A stretch of DNA of 64,000 bases from JBFGCT01 sp963825565 (GCA_963825565.1 CAWGTW010000008.1:62001-126000), one strand, 5' to 3'; positions 42,997-52,125 are shown, counted from the stretch's first letter. Notes: generated by a model from the sequence alone, not told the origin. Numbers and translations are program-made.

Positions 42997-45116
42997 ACCC
43001 GATCGGGTTGCGCGACCTCGCCGGGATCGGCGTCGAGCGGCTCAAGGGGGTCGGGGAGAAGAAGCGGGCGGCGTTGGCGTCGGTCGGCATCACCAATGTG
43101 CTCGATCTCCTGACGACCTACCCCCGGCGCTGGGTCGACCGCACCAACGAGGCCCGGGTCGCCGACCTCGTCGTCGGGGAGGAAGCGCTCGTGCTGGTCA
43201 CCGTCCGCTCGGTCCACAAGCGGACCACGCGCAACCGGCGGTCGATGGTCACCGTCAACGTCGGCGACGGATCCGGTCGCCTCGACGTCGTGTTCTTCAA
43301 TCAGCCGTGGCGGGAGCGCCAGCTGCGCGAGGGACTCCAGATCGCGCTGTTCGGCAAGGCCGACACCTACCGTGGTGGCCTCCAGATGTCGAACCCGGTC
43401 GTCGACCTGATCGGCGATCGCACGGGGCGGATCGTGCCGATCTACCCGCAGAGCGACAAGGCGCAGCTCGCAACGTGGGAGATGGCGGCGTGGGTCGAGG
43501 AGGCGCTGCGCCGGTGCGACGAGCGGGGCATCGCCGACCCGGTGCCCGCCGGCATCCGCCGACGCCTCGGCCTGGTGGATCGATCGACGGCGTTCCACCA
43601 CATCCACCTGCCGGAGGCGCTGCGCGACAAGGAGTCCGCTCGCCGCCGGCTGGCGTTCGACGAGCTGCTTCGGGTGCAGCTCGTCCTGGTCCTGCGCAAG
43701 CGGGAGCTGGAGCGCCGGGCGTCGGGCATCGTCCACACGGTCGAGGGCGAGCTCCTCGACCGGTTTCGTGGCGCGTTCCCACACGAGCTGACCGCGGCGC
43801 AACGTCGCACGATCACGGAGATCAACGCCGATCTGGCCGGACCGCACCCGATGCACCGGTTGCTCCAGGGTGATGTCGGATCGGGCAAGACCGTCGTCGC
43901 CGTCGCGGCGATGCTCGCCGCCGTACAGGGCGGGCACCAGGCCGCCCTGATGGCCCCGACCGAGGTGCTCGCCGACCAGCACGCCGCCGGTGTCAGGATC
44001 CTGCTCGACGGCATCGCCGTGCCCGACCCCCGCAACCTGTTCGGCGATCGCCCGTTGCGTGTCGAGCTGCTGACCAATCGGGTGACGGGCAGCGAGCGCA
44101 AGGACGTGCTCGCCGGCCTGGCCGACGGCGCGGTCGACATCGTGATCGGCACGCACGCGCTGATCCAGGACGCGGTCGATTTCGCCAGCCTCGGCGTGGT
44201 CGTCGTCGACGAGCAGCACCGGTTCGGCGTCGAGCAGCGGGCGGCGCTGCGCGACAAGACCGCGGCCGGCACGGTGCCCGACACGCTGGTGATGACCGCC
44301 ACGCCGATCCCTCGCACGGCGGCGATGACCGTGTACGGCGACCTGGACGTCAGCGTCCTCGACGAGCTCCCGCCGGGGCGGACGCCGATCGTCACCCACT
44401 GGGCGAACGGGCCGTTGATGGAGACCGGCGTGTGGGCCGACGTCCGCGAGCAGGTCGCCGCCGGTCGCCAGGCCTACGTCGTCTGCCCGCTGATCGAGGA
44501 GAGCGAGAAGCTCGAGGTCGCCTCGGCGCAGGCGACCTTCGACCGGCTGCAGCGCGACGAGCTGGCCGGGCTGCGGCTCGGGTTGCTGCACGGCCGCCTC
44601 GCTCCGGCCGACAAGGAGACGACGATGGCCCGGTTCCGGGAGGGCCGGCTCGACGTGCTCGTGGCGACCACGGTCATCGAGGTCGGTGTCGACGTCCCCA
44701 ACGCCACCGTCATGGTGATCCTCGACGCCGACCGGTTCGGCATCGCGCAGCTCCACCAGCTCCGCGGTCGGGTCGGCCGCGGAGCGCACGCCTCGACGTG
44801 CTGGCTGGTGACCCAGCAGACCGACGAGCGCAGCCCGCGGGTCGAAGCGCTCGTCGCCACGACCGACGGGTTCGAGCTGGCCGAGGTCGACCTCGATCTG
44901 CGCGGCGAGGGAACGCTGATGTCGTCGGCCCAGAAGGGGCGCAGCGACCTCAAGCTGGCGTCGTTGCGCCGCGATCGCCAGCTGGTCGAGCTGGCGCGCG
45001 CGGCGGCGTTCGAGATCGTCGACGCCGACCCCGACCTGTCCCGCCATCGCGGTCTCGCCGACGAGCTCGACGTGCTGTTCAGCGACACCGACGAAGCCTT
45101 CCTCAGCCGCGGCTGA
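42993..45116 (+). CDS. recG: ATP-dependent DNA helicase RecG
   Basis: This is a 707-residue RecG. The wedge/OB domain is in the first 170 residues (LKGVGEKKRAALASVGITNV). Helicase motifs are GDVGSGKTVVAVAAMLA (I), TEVLADQHA (Ia), VVVDEQHRFGVEQR (II, DEQH), VMTATPIPRTAAMTVYGDLD (III), RLDVLVATTVIEVGVDVPNA (V) and QLRGRVGRG (VI). It remodels stalled replication forks and branched DNA. The GTG at 42993 overlaps the preceding stop (GTGA), so translation is coupled to the YloV-like gene. Confidence 0.96.
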   Translation: MNPIGLRDLAGIGVERLKGVGEKKRAALASVGITNVLDLLTTYPRRWVDRTNEARVADLVVGEEALVLVTVRSVHKRTTRNRRSMVTVNVGDGSGRLDVVFFNQPWRERQLREGLQIALFGKADTYRGGLQMSNPVVDLIGDRTGRIVPIYPQSDKAQLATWEMAAWVEEALRRCDERGIADPVPAGIRRRLGLVDRSTAFHHIHLPEALRDKESARRRLAFDELLRVQLVLVLRKRELERRASGIVHTVEGELLDRFRGAFPHELTAAQRRTITEINADLAGPHPMHRLLQGDVGSGKTVVAVAAMLAAVQGGHQAALMAPTEVLADQHAAGVRILLDGIAVPDPRNLFGDRPLRVELLTNRVTGSERKDVLAGLADGAVDIVIGTHALIQDAVDFASLGVVVVDEQHRFGVEQRAALRDKTAAGTVPDTLVMTATPIPRTAAMTVYGDLDVSVLDELPPGRTPIVTHWANGPLMETGVWADVREQVAAGRQAYVVCPLIEESEKLEVASAQATFDRLQRDELAGLRLGLLHGRLAPADKETTMARFREGRLDVLVATTVIEVGVDVPNATVMVILDADRFGIAQLHQLRGRVGRGAHASTCWLVTQQTDERSPRVEALVATTDGFELAEVDLDLRGEGTLMSSAQKGRSDLKLASLRRDRQLVELARAAAFEIVDADPDLSRHRGLADELDVLFSDTDEAFLSRG

Positions 45117-45240
45117 CCCGCCCGCACGACACCGCTGGCGTCGCGATCGTGAGCAGGGGATCGTCCGGAGCTCGCGACGCAAGCGTGCGGGGCGGGGGAG
45201 CGGGCGGGGTGCGGCGCGGGGTGTGGGTAGCGTCCGGGCC

Positions 45241-45888
45241 ATGAATCGACGGGAGAAGGCGGACCGCATCGGGGAGATCCTCGACGAGCACTACCCGGCG
45301 CCGCCGATCCCGCTCGATCACACCGATCCGTACACGTTGCTCGTCGCCGTCGCGCTGTCGGCGCAGACGACCGACAAGAAGGTCAACGAGGTGACGCCCG
45401 CACTGTTCGCCGTCGCCGACACACCGGAGAAGATGGCAGCGCTCGACCCCGACCGGATCCTCGAGCTGATCCGCGAGATCGGCCTTGCGCCGACCAAGGC
45501 CAAGAACCTGTGGCTCGCTGCGAACCAGATCGTCGACGCGGGCGGCGAGGTGATCCCCGACTGGGACTTCCTCGAATCGCTCGCCGGTGTCGGGCACAAG
45601 ACCGCCAGCGTGGTGATGGCCCAGGCGTTCGGCGTGCCGGCGTTCCCGGTCGACACCCACATCCATCGGCTCGCAGCTCGGTGGGGCCTGTCCAACGGCA
45701 CGAGCGTCGAGCGCACCGAGCGCGACCTCAAGGCGGTGTTCCCCGAGGACACCTGGAACCGGCGCCACCTCCAGATCATCTGGTTCGGGCGCGAGTTCTG
45801 CCCGGCCCGCCACCACGACCTCGCCTCGTGTGAGATCTGCGGGTGGGCGGCGACCAAGAAGCGGATCCGCGAGGAATCGGCTCGCTGA
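45241..45888 (+). CDS. nth: Endonuclease III
   Basis: This is a 215-residue HhH-GPD glycosylase/AP lyase that removes oxidised pyrimidines. The helix-hairpin-helix is LAGVGHKTASVV with catalytic K120; the aspartate is D138 in VDTHIHRLA, the same numbering as in E. coli. The C-terminus has cysteines in FCPARHHDLASCEICGW: only three, at spacings x9 and x2, instead of the C-x6-C-x2-C-x5-C set that holds a [4Fe-4S] cluster. So the cluster may be lost or altered. ATG 45241. Confidence 0.92.
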   Translation: MNRREKADRIGEILDEHYPAPPIPLDHTDPYTLLVAVALSAQTTDKKVNEVTPALFAVADTPEKMAALDPDRILELIREIGLAPTKAKNLWLAANQIVDAGGEVIPDWDFLESLAGVGHKTASVVMAQAFGVPAFPVDTHIHRLAARWGLSNGTSVERTERDLKAVFPEDTWNRRHLQIIWFGREFCPARHHDLASCEICGWAATKKRIREESAR

Positions 45889-45909
45889 ACCGATGACCGC
45901 GCGGGCCGT

Positions 45910-46101
45910 TCAGTCGCCGCGGGCGGTCGTGTCGTCGACGTCGTCGGCGGTGAGCACGATGTCCCACCGGTCGAGGCAGTCCTCGCAGCGATAGGCGACG
46001 ATGTCGTCGACCTCCCATCGATCGTCCTCGGGCGGGGGAGTGAGCAGGAAGCACCGCCCGCCGCAATCGATGCAGGTGATCTGGGGCAGCGGGCTGAGCA
46101 C
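45910..46101 (-). CDS. Small zinc-ribbon-like protein
   Basis: This is a 63-residue protein. Two cysteine pairs, TCIDCGGRC and YRCEDCLDRWD, are spaced like a zinc ribbon, and the C-terminus is acidic (TADDVDDTTARGD). The GTG at 46101 starts MLSPLPQITCIDC; a longer frame to 46467 lies over rsmD in antisense and is not credible. It is divergent from rsmD, with starts 28 nt apart. No function can be assigned. Confidence 0.65.
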   Translation of the reverse strand: MLSPLPQITCIDCGGRCFLLTPPPEDDRWEVDDIVAYRCEDCLDRWDIVLTADDVDDTTARGD

Positions 46102-46129
46102 CCGACCAGTGTGCCCGTATCCTGCCCGA

Positions 46130-46681
46130 ATGCGTGTCGTGGCGGGAGAGTACGGGGGTCGGCGGCTGGTCTCGCCCGACGGCGACTCGACGCGCCCGAC
46201 CACCGATCGGGTCCGCGAGGCGATGTTCAACTCCTTGGTCAGCGCCGGGGTGATCGAGGGCGCGCTCGTCGCCGACCTGTTCGCCGGGAGCGGAGCGATC
46301 GGGATCGAGGCACTGTCACGCGGCGCCGAACGGTGCGTGTTCGTCGAGCGCGATCGGTCGGCGCTCGCCGCGCTGAGGGAGAACATCGAGACGCTGGGGC
46401 TGGCCGATCGCAGCCGCGTGATGGCGTCCGACGTCCTCGCGGTCGCCCCGACGATCGACGCCGACATCGTCGTCGCCGACCCGCCCTACGACTTCGACGG
46501 CTGGGAGCGCCTGCTCGGGCTCCTCGCCGTCGACCTGGTCGTCGCCGAGGCGGGCCGGTCGATCGACCCGCCGCCGGGTTGGTCGGTGACCCGCTCCCGA
46601 CGGTACGGCCGGACCTGGCTCACGTTCCTCGAACGGGCGCCCTCGGCACCACAGCAGGGTGGGCAGCAGGGTGGGCGCTGA
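46130..46681 (+). CDS. rsmD: 16S rRNA (guanine966-N2)-methyltransferase
   Basis: This is a 183-residue SAM-dependent methyltransferase. MRVVAGEYGGRRLVSPDG and TRPTTDRVREAMFNSL form the RsmD N-terminus. VADLFAGSGAIGIEALSRGA is the SAM-binding loop, and VVADPPYDF is the N-methyltransferase DPPY motif. It modifies G966 of 16S rRNA. It is followed by coaD, the classic pair. ATG 46130. The C-terminus ends with a short duplicated QQGG stretch. Confidence 0.95.
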   Translation: MRVVAGEYGGRRLVSPDGDSTRPTTDRVREAMFNSLVSAGVIEGALVADLFAGSGAIGIEALSRGAERCVFVERDRSALAALRENIETLGLADRSRVMASDVLAVAPTIDADIVVADPPYDFDGWERLLGLLAVDLVVAEAGRSIDPPPGWSVTRSRRYGRTWLTFLERAPSAPQQGGQQGGR

Positions 46682-46714
46682 CCCGCTGTCGGAGGCACTA
46701 GGGTTGGATCCCCG

Positions 46715-47227
46715 ATGGCTGACGGACCCACCTCACTGCGAGTGCTCGTGCCCGGGAGCTTCGACCCGATCCACAACGGCCACCTCGACGTGATCGGGCA
46801 GGCCGCCGAATTATTCGGATCGGTTGTCGTCGCGGTCATGCACAACCCGGACAAACCGTCGGGGCTGTTCCCGGTCGACGCGCGCGTCGATCTCGCCCGC
46901 CGGGCGCTCGCCCATCTCGCCGGGGTGACCGTCGAGCCGGCGACCGGGCTGGCGGTGCAGGCGGCCGCGGAGGTCCGGGCCGACTTCATCGTCAAGGGGC
47001 TGCGCACCGGTGGCGACTTCGAGATCGAACAGCAGATGGCCCACAACAACTACGCGTCGGCCGGTATCCGGACGGTCTACGTCCCGTGCCGCCCGGAGTT
47101 GGGGTACATCAGCAGTCGCTTCGTGCGCGAGCTCGCCCAGTACGGTGGGGAGATCGGGCACCTGGTGCCGGCAGTCGTTGCCGATGCGCTCCACAGGATG
47201 TTCGCCGGCGACAAGGACACGGCATGA
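46715..47227 (+). CDS. coaD: Phosphopantetheine adenylyltransferase
   Basis: This is a 170-residue nucleotidyltransferase that makes dephospho-CoA from 4'-phosphopantetheine and ATP. The motif PGSFDPIHNGHLDVI contains the (T/H)xGH site; FIVKGLRTGGDFEIEQQMAH and YISSRFVRELAQYGG are family-specific. ATG 46715. Its stop overlaps the next start (ATGA), so the following coiled-coil gene is co-translated. Confidence 0.96.
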   Translation: MADGPTSLRVLVPGSFDPIHNGHLDVIGQAAELFGSVVVAVMHNPDKPSGLFPVDARVDLARRALAHLAGVTVEPATGLAVQAAAEVRADFIVKGLRTGGDFEIEQQMAHNNYASAGIRTVYVPCRPELGYISSRFVRELAQYGGEIGHLVPAVVADALHRMFAGDKDTA

Positions 47228-47832
47228 GCTACGACGATCGAAGCGGTGGCGAGTACGAGGGCTACGACGACGTCGTCGACGACGACTACCCCGATCCCGG
47301 ACCCCCCGGTGGGTACGTCGGAGATGCCGAGACGCTGCTGCGGCGGGCGATCGACATCGTTGCGACCGCGCCGACGATGCCGCTGTCGTCGTCGCCGCGC
47401 ATCGACCGCGACGAGATCATCGAGCTGCTCGAGGAGTCGCTCAACCGCCTGCCCGACGAACTCCGTCAAGCGCGTTGGATGCTGAAGGAGCGCCAGGATT
47501 TCGTCGCCAAGACCCGCAGGGAGGCCGACGAACTCCTCGAGGCGGCGCGCGTGCGCGCCGAGCGGATGGTGCAACGCACCGAAGTGGTGCGCGCCGCCGA
47601 GCAGCGCGCCCGCCAGGTGATGGAGACCGCCGAGGGCGACTCCCGGCGCCTGAAGCACGAGACCGAGGACTTCCTCGACCAGCGGCTCGGGTCGTTCGAG
47701 ATCCTGCTCGACAAGTTGCAGAAGACCGTCCATGCGGGCCGTCAGCGGCTGTCGATCGGGGTGCCCGGCGACGCGGTGCCAGAGCCGGAGGTCGACGACC
47801 CCTCCAATGCCTTCTTCGACCAAGACCACTAG
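47224..47832 (+). CDS. SepIVA/DivIVA-like coiled-coil protein
   Basis: This is a 202-residue protein. The first 35 residues are acidic and Tyr/Pro rich. From about residue 58 to 165 it is a long amphipathic helix (DEIIELLEESLNRLPDELRQ, KERQDFVAKTRREADELLEA, VVRAAEQRARQVMETAEGDS) of DivIVA or F0F1-subunit-b style. In mycobacteria the related SepIVA gene lies upstream of the DUF177-rnc-mutM block, as here, and helps organise septation and elongation. This orthology rests on position and architecture. The ATG at 47224 overlaps the coaD stop. Confidence 0.75.
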   Translation: MSYDDRSGGEYEGYDDVVDDDYPDPGPPGGYVGDAETLLRRAIDIVATAPTMPLSSSPRIDRDEIIELLEESLNRLPDELRQARWMLKERQDFVAKTRREADELLEAARVRAERMVQRTEVVRAAEQRARQVMETAEGDSRRLKHETEDFLDQRLGSFEILLDKLQKTVHAGRQRLSIGVPGDAVPEPEVDDPSNAFFDQDH

Positions 47833-48158
47833 CCAGCCGGTCCGGTTGGCGCCCTCGCGGCGTTGCGAGAGCTCGTCGCTGACCGGAGTCAGCTTCCTCG
47901 CCTCGCGCCTGGCGAGGCCACCAACCGATCCCGGCTGCGGCCCTTGGGATGAAGCGGATTCTTGCCGGTGGGGGGTGGTGGGTGGTGCGGTGTTCGGTGG
48001 GCCTGCCTAGCGAGCGAACGAAGCGATCACCGCTGAAGGAACGAGCCTGGGTCGGAGCAACCGATCCCGGCTGCGGCCCTTGGGACGAAGCGGATTCTTG
48101 CCGGTGGGGTGGGTGGGTGGTGCTGGTCGCTCGGGGCGTAGGGCCGTAGCCTGACCGG
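47833..48158. repeat. Intergenic stretch with a 52-nt direct repeat
   Basis: Copies at 47923-47974 and 48058-48109 (period 135) begin caaccgatcccggctgcggc and end cttgccggtgggg; one base differs. G-rich runs (ggtgggtggtgcgg) follow each copy. No gene is seen. The spacing and G-rich tails suggest a local duplication of noncoding DNA between the SepIVA-like gene and yceD. Confidence 0.85.
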
Positions 48159-48668
48159 ATGGGTGATCCTCTGCGGCCGCTGCGGGTGAACGCGGTCGAG
48201 ATGTTGCGCCAGCCGGGAGCGCGACGCCCGATCGCGATCACGATCGATCCGGCCGCGGTCGACGTGGCACACGAGGAGCTGGTCGGCGAGATCTCGATCG
48301 ATCTCGAGCTGGAGTCGACCCAGGATTCGATCACCGTGCGCGGCGCGCTCCGCGGTTCGTGGGCGGGTCCGTGCCGGCGGTGCCTGCGCCCGCTGAGCGG
48401 CGTCGCCGTCGCCGACGTCGACGAGCGCTACCAGCGGGAGCTGACCGACGACGACGCGTTCCCCATCGAGGCGAACCAGCTCGACCTCGTCCCGATGGTC
48501 CGCCAGGCGATGTTGCTCGAGCTCGACGCCGAACGGCTGTGCGACGAGGCCTGCGCCGGGCTGTGCCCGGTCTGCGGCGTCGACCGCAACGACGCTGCGT
48601 GCGACTGCGTCGTCGAGGTTCGCGATCCCCGGTGGGCCGCGCTCGACGGCCTCGTCCTCGACGACTGA
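48159..48668 (+). CDS. yceD: DUF177 / YceD-family protein
   Basis: This is a 169-residue YceD-like protein. The family core is GSWAGPCRRCLRPLSGVAVA, then QLDLVPMVRQAMLLEL and the Cys-rich LCDEACAGLCPVCGVDRNDA, probably a zinc site. It is encoded before rpmF in almost all bacteria and is linked to 23S rRNA processing or maturation. The ATG is at 48159. Transcription continues to rpmF and plsX. Confidence 0.9.
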   Translation: MGDPLRPLRVNAVEMLRQPGARRPIAITIDPAAVDVAHEELVGEISIDLELESTQDSITVRGALRGSWAGPCRRCLRPLSGVAVADVDERYQRELTDDDAFPIEANQLDLVPMVRQAMLLELDAERLCDEACAGLCPVCGVDRNDAACDCVVEVRDPRWAALDGLVLDD

Positions 48669-48822
48669 GCACCGCCGCGGGCGCTCCCGGCCGGTGGAAA
48701 GCGCGGGTCGACCGATATCGTGATCCGGCCCATCGAGGGTCCGGCTCATCGCGAGACGGGCCGCGATCAACCCATCTGCAGGTCGACCATCGGGCGATGG
48801 TCCGGCGAGGAAGTAGCGAACG

Positions 48823-49002
48823 ATGGCCGTTCCCAAGAAGAAGACGTCCAAGGCGAAGACCCGCAGCCGGCGGGCGAGTTCGTGGCAGCTCAAGGCGCCC
48901 GCACGCAGCCTGTGCCCCCGCTGCGGGAACGCCAAGACGCCACACGTGGTCTGCCCGTCGTGCGGGTGGTACCGGGACCGCGTCGTCGTCGACGTCGGCT
49001 GA
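48823..49002 (+). CDS. rpmF: 50S ribosomal protein L32
   Basis: This is a 59-residue L32 beginning MAVPKKKTSKAKTRSRRASS, followed by the zinc ribbon LCPRCGNAKTPHVVCPSCGW. The four cysteines are intact, the zinc-binding (C+) form. The ATG at 48823 follows AGGAAGTAG. It lies in the yceD-rpmF-plsX order. The gene is short and easily missed. Confidence 0.95.
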   Translation: MAVPKKKTSKAKTRSRRASSWQLKAPARSLCPRCGNAKTPHVVCPSCGWYRDRVVVDVG

Positions 49003-49021
49003 GCCGGCACACCGCACCTTC

Positions 49022-50020
49022 ATGCTCCCGGTCGCCGTCGACGCCATGGGCGGCGACAACGCTCCCGACACGATCCTCGAGGGCGCGCACGCGGCGGCCG
49101 CCCGAGGCATTCCGATCCTGCTCGTCGGCCCCGCCGACCTCGCCGGGCGGGTCACGGCCGACGGCGCCGAGCTCCCCCTCGTCGAGGCGTCGGAGGTCAT
49201 CGGCATGCACGACGACCCGGCCCAGGGCGTGCGCCGCAAGAAGGACTCCACGCTCGTCCGCGCGGCCGAGGCCGTGCGTGACGGCCGGGCCGGGGCGATG
49301 ATCTCGGCCGGCAACACCGGTGCGACGATGGCCTCGGCCCTGCTGCGGATGGGTCGGGTCAGCGGCGTGAAGCGCCCGGCGATCGCCACCCCGATCCCCG
49401 TCCCCGGATCGACACCGACCATCCTCCTCGACTCCGGTGCCAACGCCGAGGTGCAGGCGGAGTGGATGGTGCAGTTCGCGGTGATGGGCTCGGTGTATGC
49501 CCGCCAACGCTTCGACATCGCCCGGCCGCGCGTCGGCCTCCTCTCGATCGGCGAGGAGGCGAGCAAGGGCGACTCGCTGCGCAAGGAGACCCATGAGCTG
49601 ATGGCCGCCACGCCGGGCATCGACTTCGTCGGCAACGTCGAGGGCCGCGACATCATGAGCGATGCAATCGACGTGTGCGTGACCGACGGATTCACCGGCA
49701 ACGTCGTGCTGAAGACGCTCGAGGGTGCACTCAAGGCGATCATCGCCGCGCTGCTCGGAGCGTTCGACTCCGAGCCGGCCTACCGGGAACACGCCGAAGG
49801 GCTGGCGCCTGCGCTGCTGCCCCTGTACGGCGAGCTTCACCCGGACACCTACGGCGGGGCGATCCTCCTCGGTGTCGACGGCGTCTGCATCATCACCCAC
49901 GGCTCGTCGTCGGCGGCGGCGATCGAGAACGGGATCGTGCTCGCCGCCGACATGGCCGACCACGACATGGTCGCCGGCATCCGCACGGCCATCGCCGCCG
50001 CCACGCCGTCGGACGACTAG
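49022..50020 (+). CDS. plsX: Phosphate acyltransferase PlsX
   Basis: This is a 332-residue acyl-ACP:phosphate acyltransferase that makes acyl-phosphate for phospholipid synthesis. Signature parts are PVAVDAMGGDNAPDTILEGA, GAMISAGNTGATMASALL, GLLSIGEEASKGDSL and VTDGFTGNVVLKTLEG. ATG 49022. Next downstream is the acyl carrier protein gene, its substrate carrier. Confidence 0.95.
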   Translation: MLPVAVDAMGGDNAPDTILEGAHAAAARGIPILLVGPADLAGRVTADGAELPLVEASEVIGMHDDPAQGVRRKKDSTLVRAAEAVRDGRAGAMISAGNTGATMASALLRMGRVSGVKRPAIATPIPVPGSTPTILLDSGANAEVQAEWMVQFAVMGSVYARQRFDIARPRVGLLSIGEEASKGDSLRKETHELMAATPGIDFVGNVEGRDIMSDAIDVCVTDGFTGNVVLKTLEGALKAIIAALLGAFDSEPAYREHAEGLAPALLPLYGELHPDTYGGAILLGVDGVCIITHGSSSAAAIENGIVLAADMADHDMVAGIRTAIAAATPSDD

Positions 50021-50123
50021 GGCCGACCGACCGCGTCGCACGTCGACGTCGGCGGGCAGGACGCGGCGAGCGAATCGTCGTCTCGCCCGGATCGTTCCCC
50101 GCACGGCACTAGAGTTCGATGCC

Positions 50124-50420
50124 GTGCCAGCAGAGATTCATGTGGAACAGGGTCCGATCGATCGTGACGAGATCCTGCAGATCGTTCGCGACCGGCTCGC
50201 CGACATCCTCGAGATCGAACCGTCGGCGATCAACGAGGGGCAATCGTTCGTCGACGACCTCTCGGCCGACTCGCTCGCGCTGATCGAACTGGTCGAGGCG
50301 CTCGAGGAGGAGCTGGCCGGGCGCAGCTCCGGTTTCCGGATCGAAGACGAGGACCTCGAAGACCTCAAGACGGTCCGCGACGCCGTCGACTACGTGTACG
50401 AGCGCACGTCGAAGGACTGA
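50124..50420 (+). CDS. acpP: Acyl carrier protein
   Basis: This is a 98-residue ACP. The phosphopantetheine serine is S50 in DDLSADSLALIELVEALEEE. The fold continues with DEDLEDLKTVRDAVDYVYER. Acidic composition is typical. The start is GTG 50124. It carries fatty-acyl chains to PlsX and other enzymes. It sits in the plsX-acpP-rnc order seen across bacteria. Confidence 0.93.
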   Translation: MPAEIHVEQGPIDRDEILQIVRDRLADILEIEPSAINEGQSFVDDLSADSLALIELVEALEEELAGRSSGFRIEDEDLEDLKTVRDAVDYVYERTSKD

Positions 50421-50430
50421 CCGCGCCCCC

Positions 50431-51132
50431 GTGACCACGGTGGCGGGTGTCCACGACGACGGTCTCGCCGCGCTGGCCGCTCGCGTCGGGCACCGGTTCG
50501 CGGACGTCGAACTCCTGCGACGGGCGATGGCCCACCGGTCGTGGTGTGCGGAGACCCCCGGCGCCGAGAGCAACGAGCGCCTCGAGTTCCTCGGCGATGC
50601 GGTGCTCGGGTGGATCGTCGCCGATATCGCCTATCGCCGGTTCGGCGACCTGCCCGAGGGCTCGCTGACCGACCTCCGCAAGAGCGTCGTCAACGCGACC
50701 GCGCTGGCGGAGGTCGCCACCGAGATCGACCTCGGGCCGCACCTGCTGCTCGGCAAGGGCGAGGCTGCGGCCGGTGGCGCCGCGAAACCGTCGATCCTGT
50801 CCGACGGGTTCGAGGCGGTGCTGGGCGCGGTCTACCTCGACGGGGGGCCGCAGGCCACGTTCGGGATGGTCGAGCGGCTGGTCGGCCCGCGCCTCACCGC
50901 ATCGATCGGGCGGCTCGACCAGCTCGACCACAAGACGCAGCTCCAGGAGGTGGCCGCCCGGAGCGGACGACCGATGCCGGTGTACGACGTGACCTCGAGC
51001 GGCCCCGACCACGCCAAGCGGTTCGTCGCCACCGTGTCGATCGACGACTCGGTGATCGGCAGGGGGCGGGGCCGGTCGAAGAAGGCCGCTGAGCAGGCCG
51101 CCGCCGCCGAGGCGTGCATCGCGATCGGCTGA
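50431..51132 (+). CDS. rnc: Ribonuclease III
   Basis: This is a 233-residue RNase III. The signature NERLEFLGDAVLGWIVADI and the second acidic motif LSDGFEAVLGAVYLDGG form the Mg2+ site. The C-terminal dsRNA-binding domain (DHKTQLQEVAARSGRPMPVY, GRGRGRSKKAAEQAAAAEAC) is complete. It processes rRNA and cleaves dsRNA. The GTG at 50431 is 10 nt after acpP; mutM begins 6 nt after its stop. Confidence 0.95.
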   Translation: MTTVAGVHDDGLAALAARVGHRFADVELLRRAMAHRSWCAETPGAESNERLEFLGDAVLGWIVADIAYRRFGDLPEGSLTDLRKSVVNATALAEVATEIDLGPHLLLGKGEAAAGGAAKPSILSDGFEAVLGAVYLDGGPQATFGMVERLVGPRLTASIGRLDQLDHKTQLQEVAARSGRPMPVYDVTSSGPDHAKRFVATVSIDDSVIGRGRGRSKKAAEQAAAAEACIAIG

Positions 51133-51138
51133 CCCGCG

Positions 51139-51975
51139 TTGCCCGAGCTCCCCGAGGTCGAGACCGTACGCCGCGGCCTGCAGCGACACCTCGTCGGCCG
51201 CCGGATCACCGCGGTCGAGGTCGGGCGCGAGCGTGTCGTGCGGCGGACGTCGCGCGAGGCACTCGTCGACGGGCTGACCGGGACGGTCGTCGAGGGGGCC
51301 GACCGGCGGGGGAAGTACCTCCTCAACCCGCTCGACTCGGGGCTGTCGATGATGATCCACCTCCGGATGAGCGGCCAGGTCCTGCTCGCCGATCCCGGCG
51401 CGCCACGCCCGCCGCACACCCACGTCGTGCTGACGCTCGACGACCGGCGCGAGCTGTGGTTCGTCGATCCGCGGACGTTCGGCGAGGTCGTCGTGTTCGA
51501 CCCGACGCGGGCGGCCGTCGAGCTCCCCGAGCTGGCGCGGCTCGGCGTCGACCCGATCGCCGAGCCGTTCGACCGGCCGCGGCTGCGGCGCATCGTCGGC
51601 TCGACGTCGCGCGGCCTCAAGCCGCTGCTGCTCGATCAGCACATGATCGCCGGGATCGGCAACATCTACGCCGACGAGATCCTGCACGCCGCACGGCTGC
51701 GACCGGACCGTCCGGCGGCGTCGATCGACGCCCGGGCCACCGCCCGCCTCCACGAGTCGATCGTCGGCGTGCTCACCGACGCGATCGAGGCCGGGGGGTC
51801 GACGCTGCGCGACGCGCAGTACGTCGACCTGATGGGCGACGGCGGGTCGTACCAGGACGAGCACCGGGTGTACGGCCGGACCGGGCTGCGGTGCGTGACC
51901 TGCGGGCGGGGGTGGGTACGGCGCATCGCGTCAGGCGGACGGTCGACGCACTTCTGCCCCGTGTGCCAGCGGTAG
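51139..51975 (+). CDS. mutM: Formamidopyrimidine-DNA glycosylase
   Basis: This is a 278-residue Fpg that removes 8-oxoguanine. The N-terminus PELPEVETVRRGL gives the catalytic proline after Met removal and E2/E5. RRGKYLLNPL contains the conserved lysine. The H2TH region is LLDQHMIAGIGNIYADEILH. The zinc finger is CVTCGRGWVRR to FCPVC. The TTG at 51139 is the start fixed by the need for Pro as residue 2. It follows rnc. Confidence 0.94.
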   Translation: MPELPEVETVRRGLQRHLVGRRITAVEVGRERVVRRTSREALVDGLTGTVVEGADRRGKYLLNPLDSGLSMMIHLRMSGQVLLADPGAPRPPHTHVVLTLDDRRELWFVDPRTFGEVVVFDPTRAAVELPELARLGVDPIAEPFDRPRLRRIVGSTSRGLKPLLLDQHMIAGIGNIYADEILHAARLRPDRPAASIDARATARLHESIVGVLTDAIEAGGSTLRDAQYVDLMGDGGSYQDEHRVYGRTGLRCVTCGRGWVRRIASGGRSTHFCPVCQR

Positions 51976-52125
51976 GTCGGTGCGTCGGTGCGTCGCCGCG
52001 CTCGCGGGTGCTCCGGGCGTCGGTTGCCACCGGGGCGTGGCCGATCGACTAGAAATTACGTCTGTGGAATTTCGGGACGCGATCCGCCGTCTGATCGATG
52101 CGGCGCAGGTAGGTTCTGGAGCGCT

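Noticed and set aside
41304..45116. A single 1270-residue fusion of DhaL and RecG
   Set aside because: The fusion arises only because a frameshift puts the DhaL start in the recG frame. The middle is Arg/Gly-rich shadow sequence, while the adjacent frame gives the true YloV-like protein.
46102..46467. N-terminal extension of the zinc-ribbon gene
   Set aside because: It lies antisense to rsmD with low-complexity Ser/Arg composition; the cysteine-containing part needs only the GTG at 46101.
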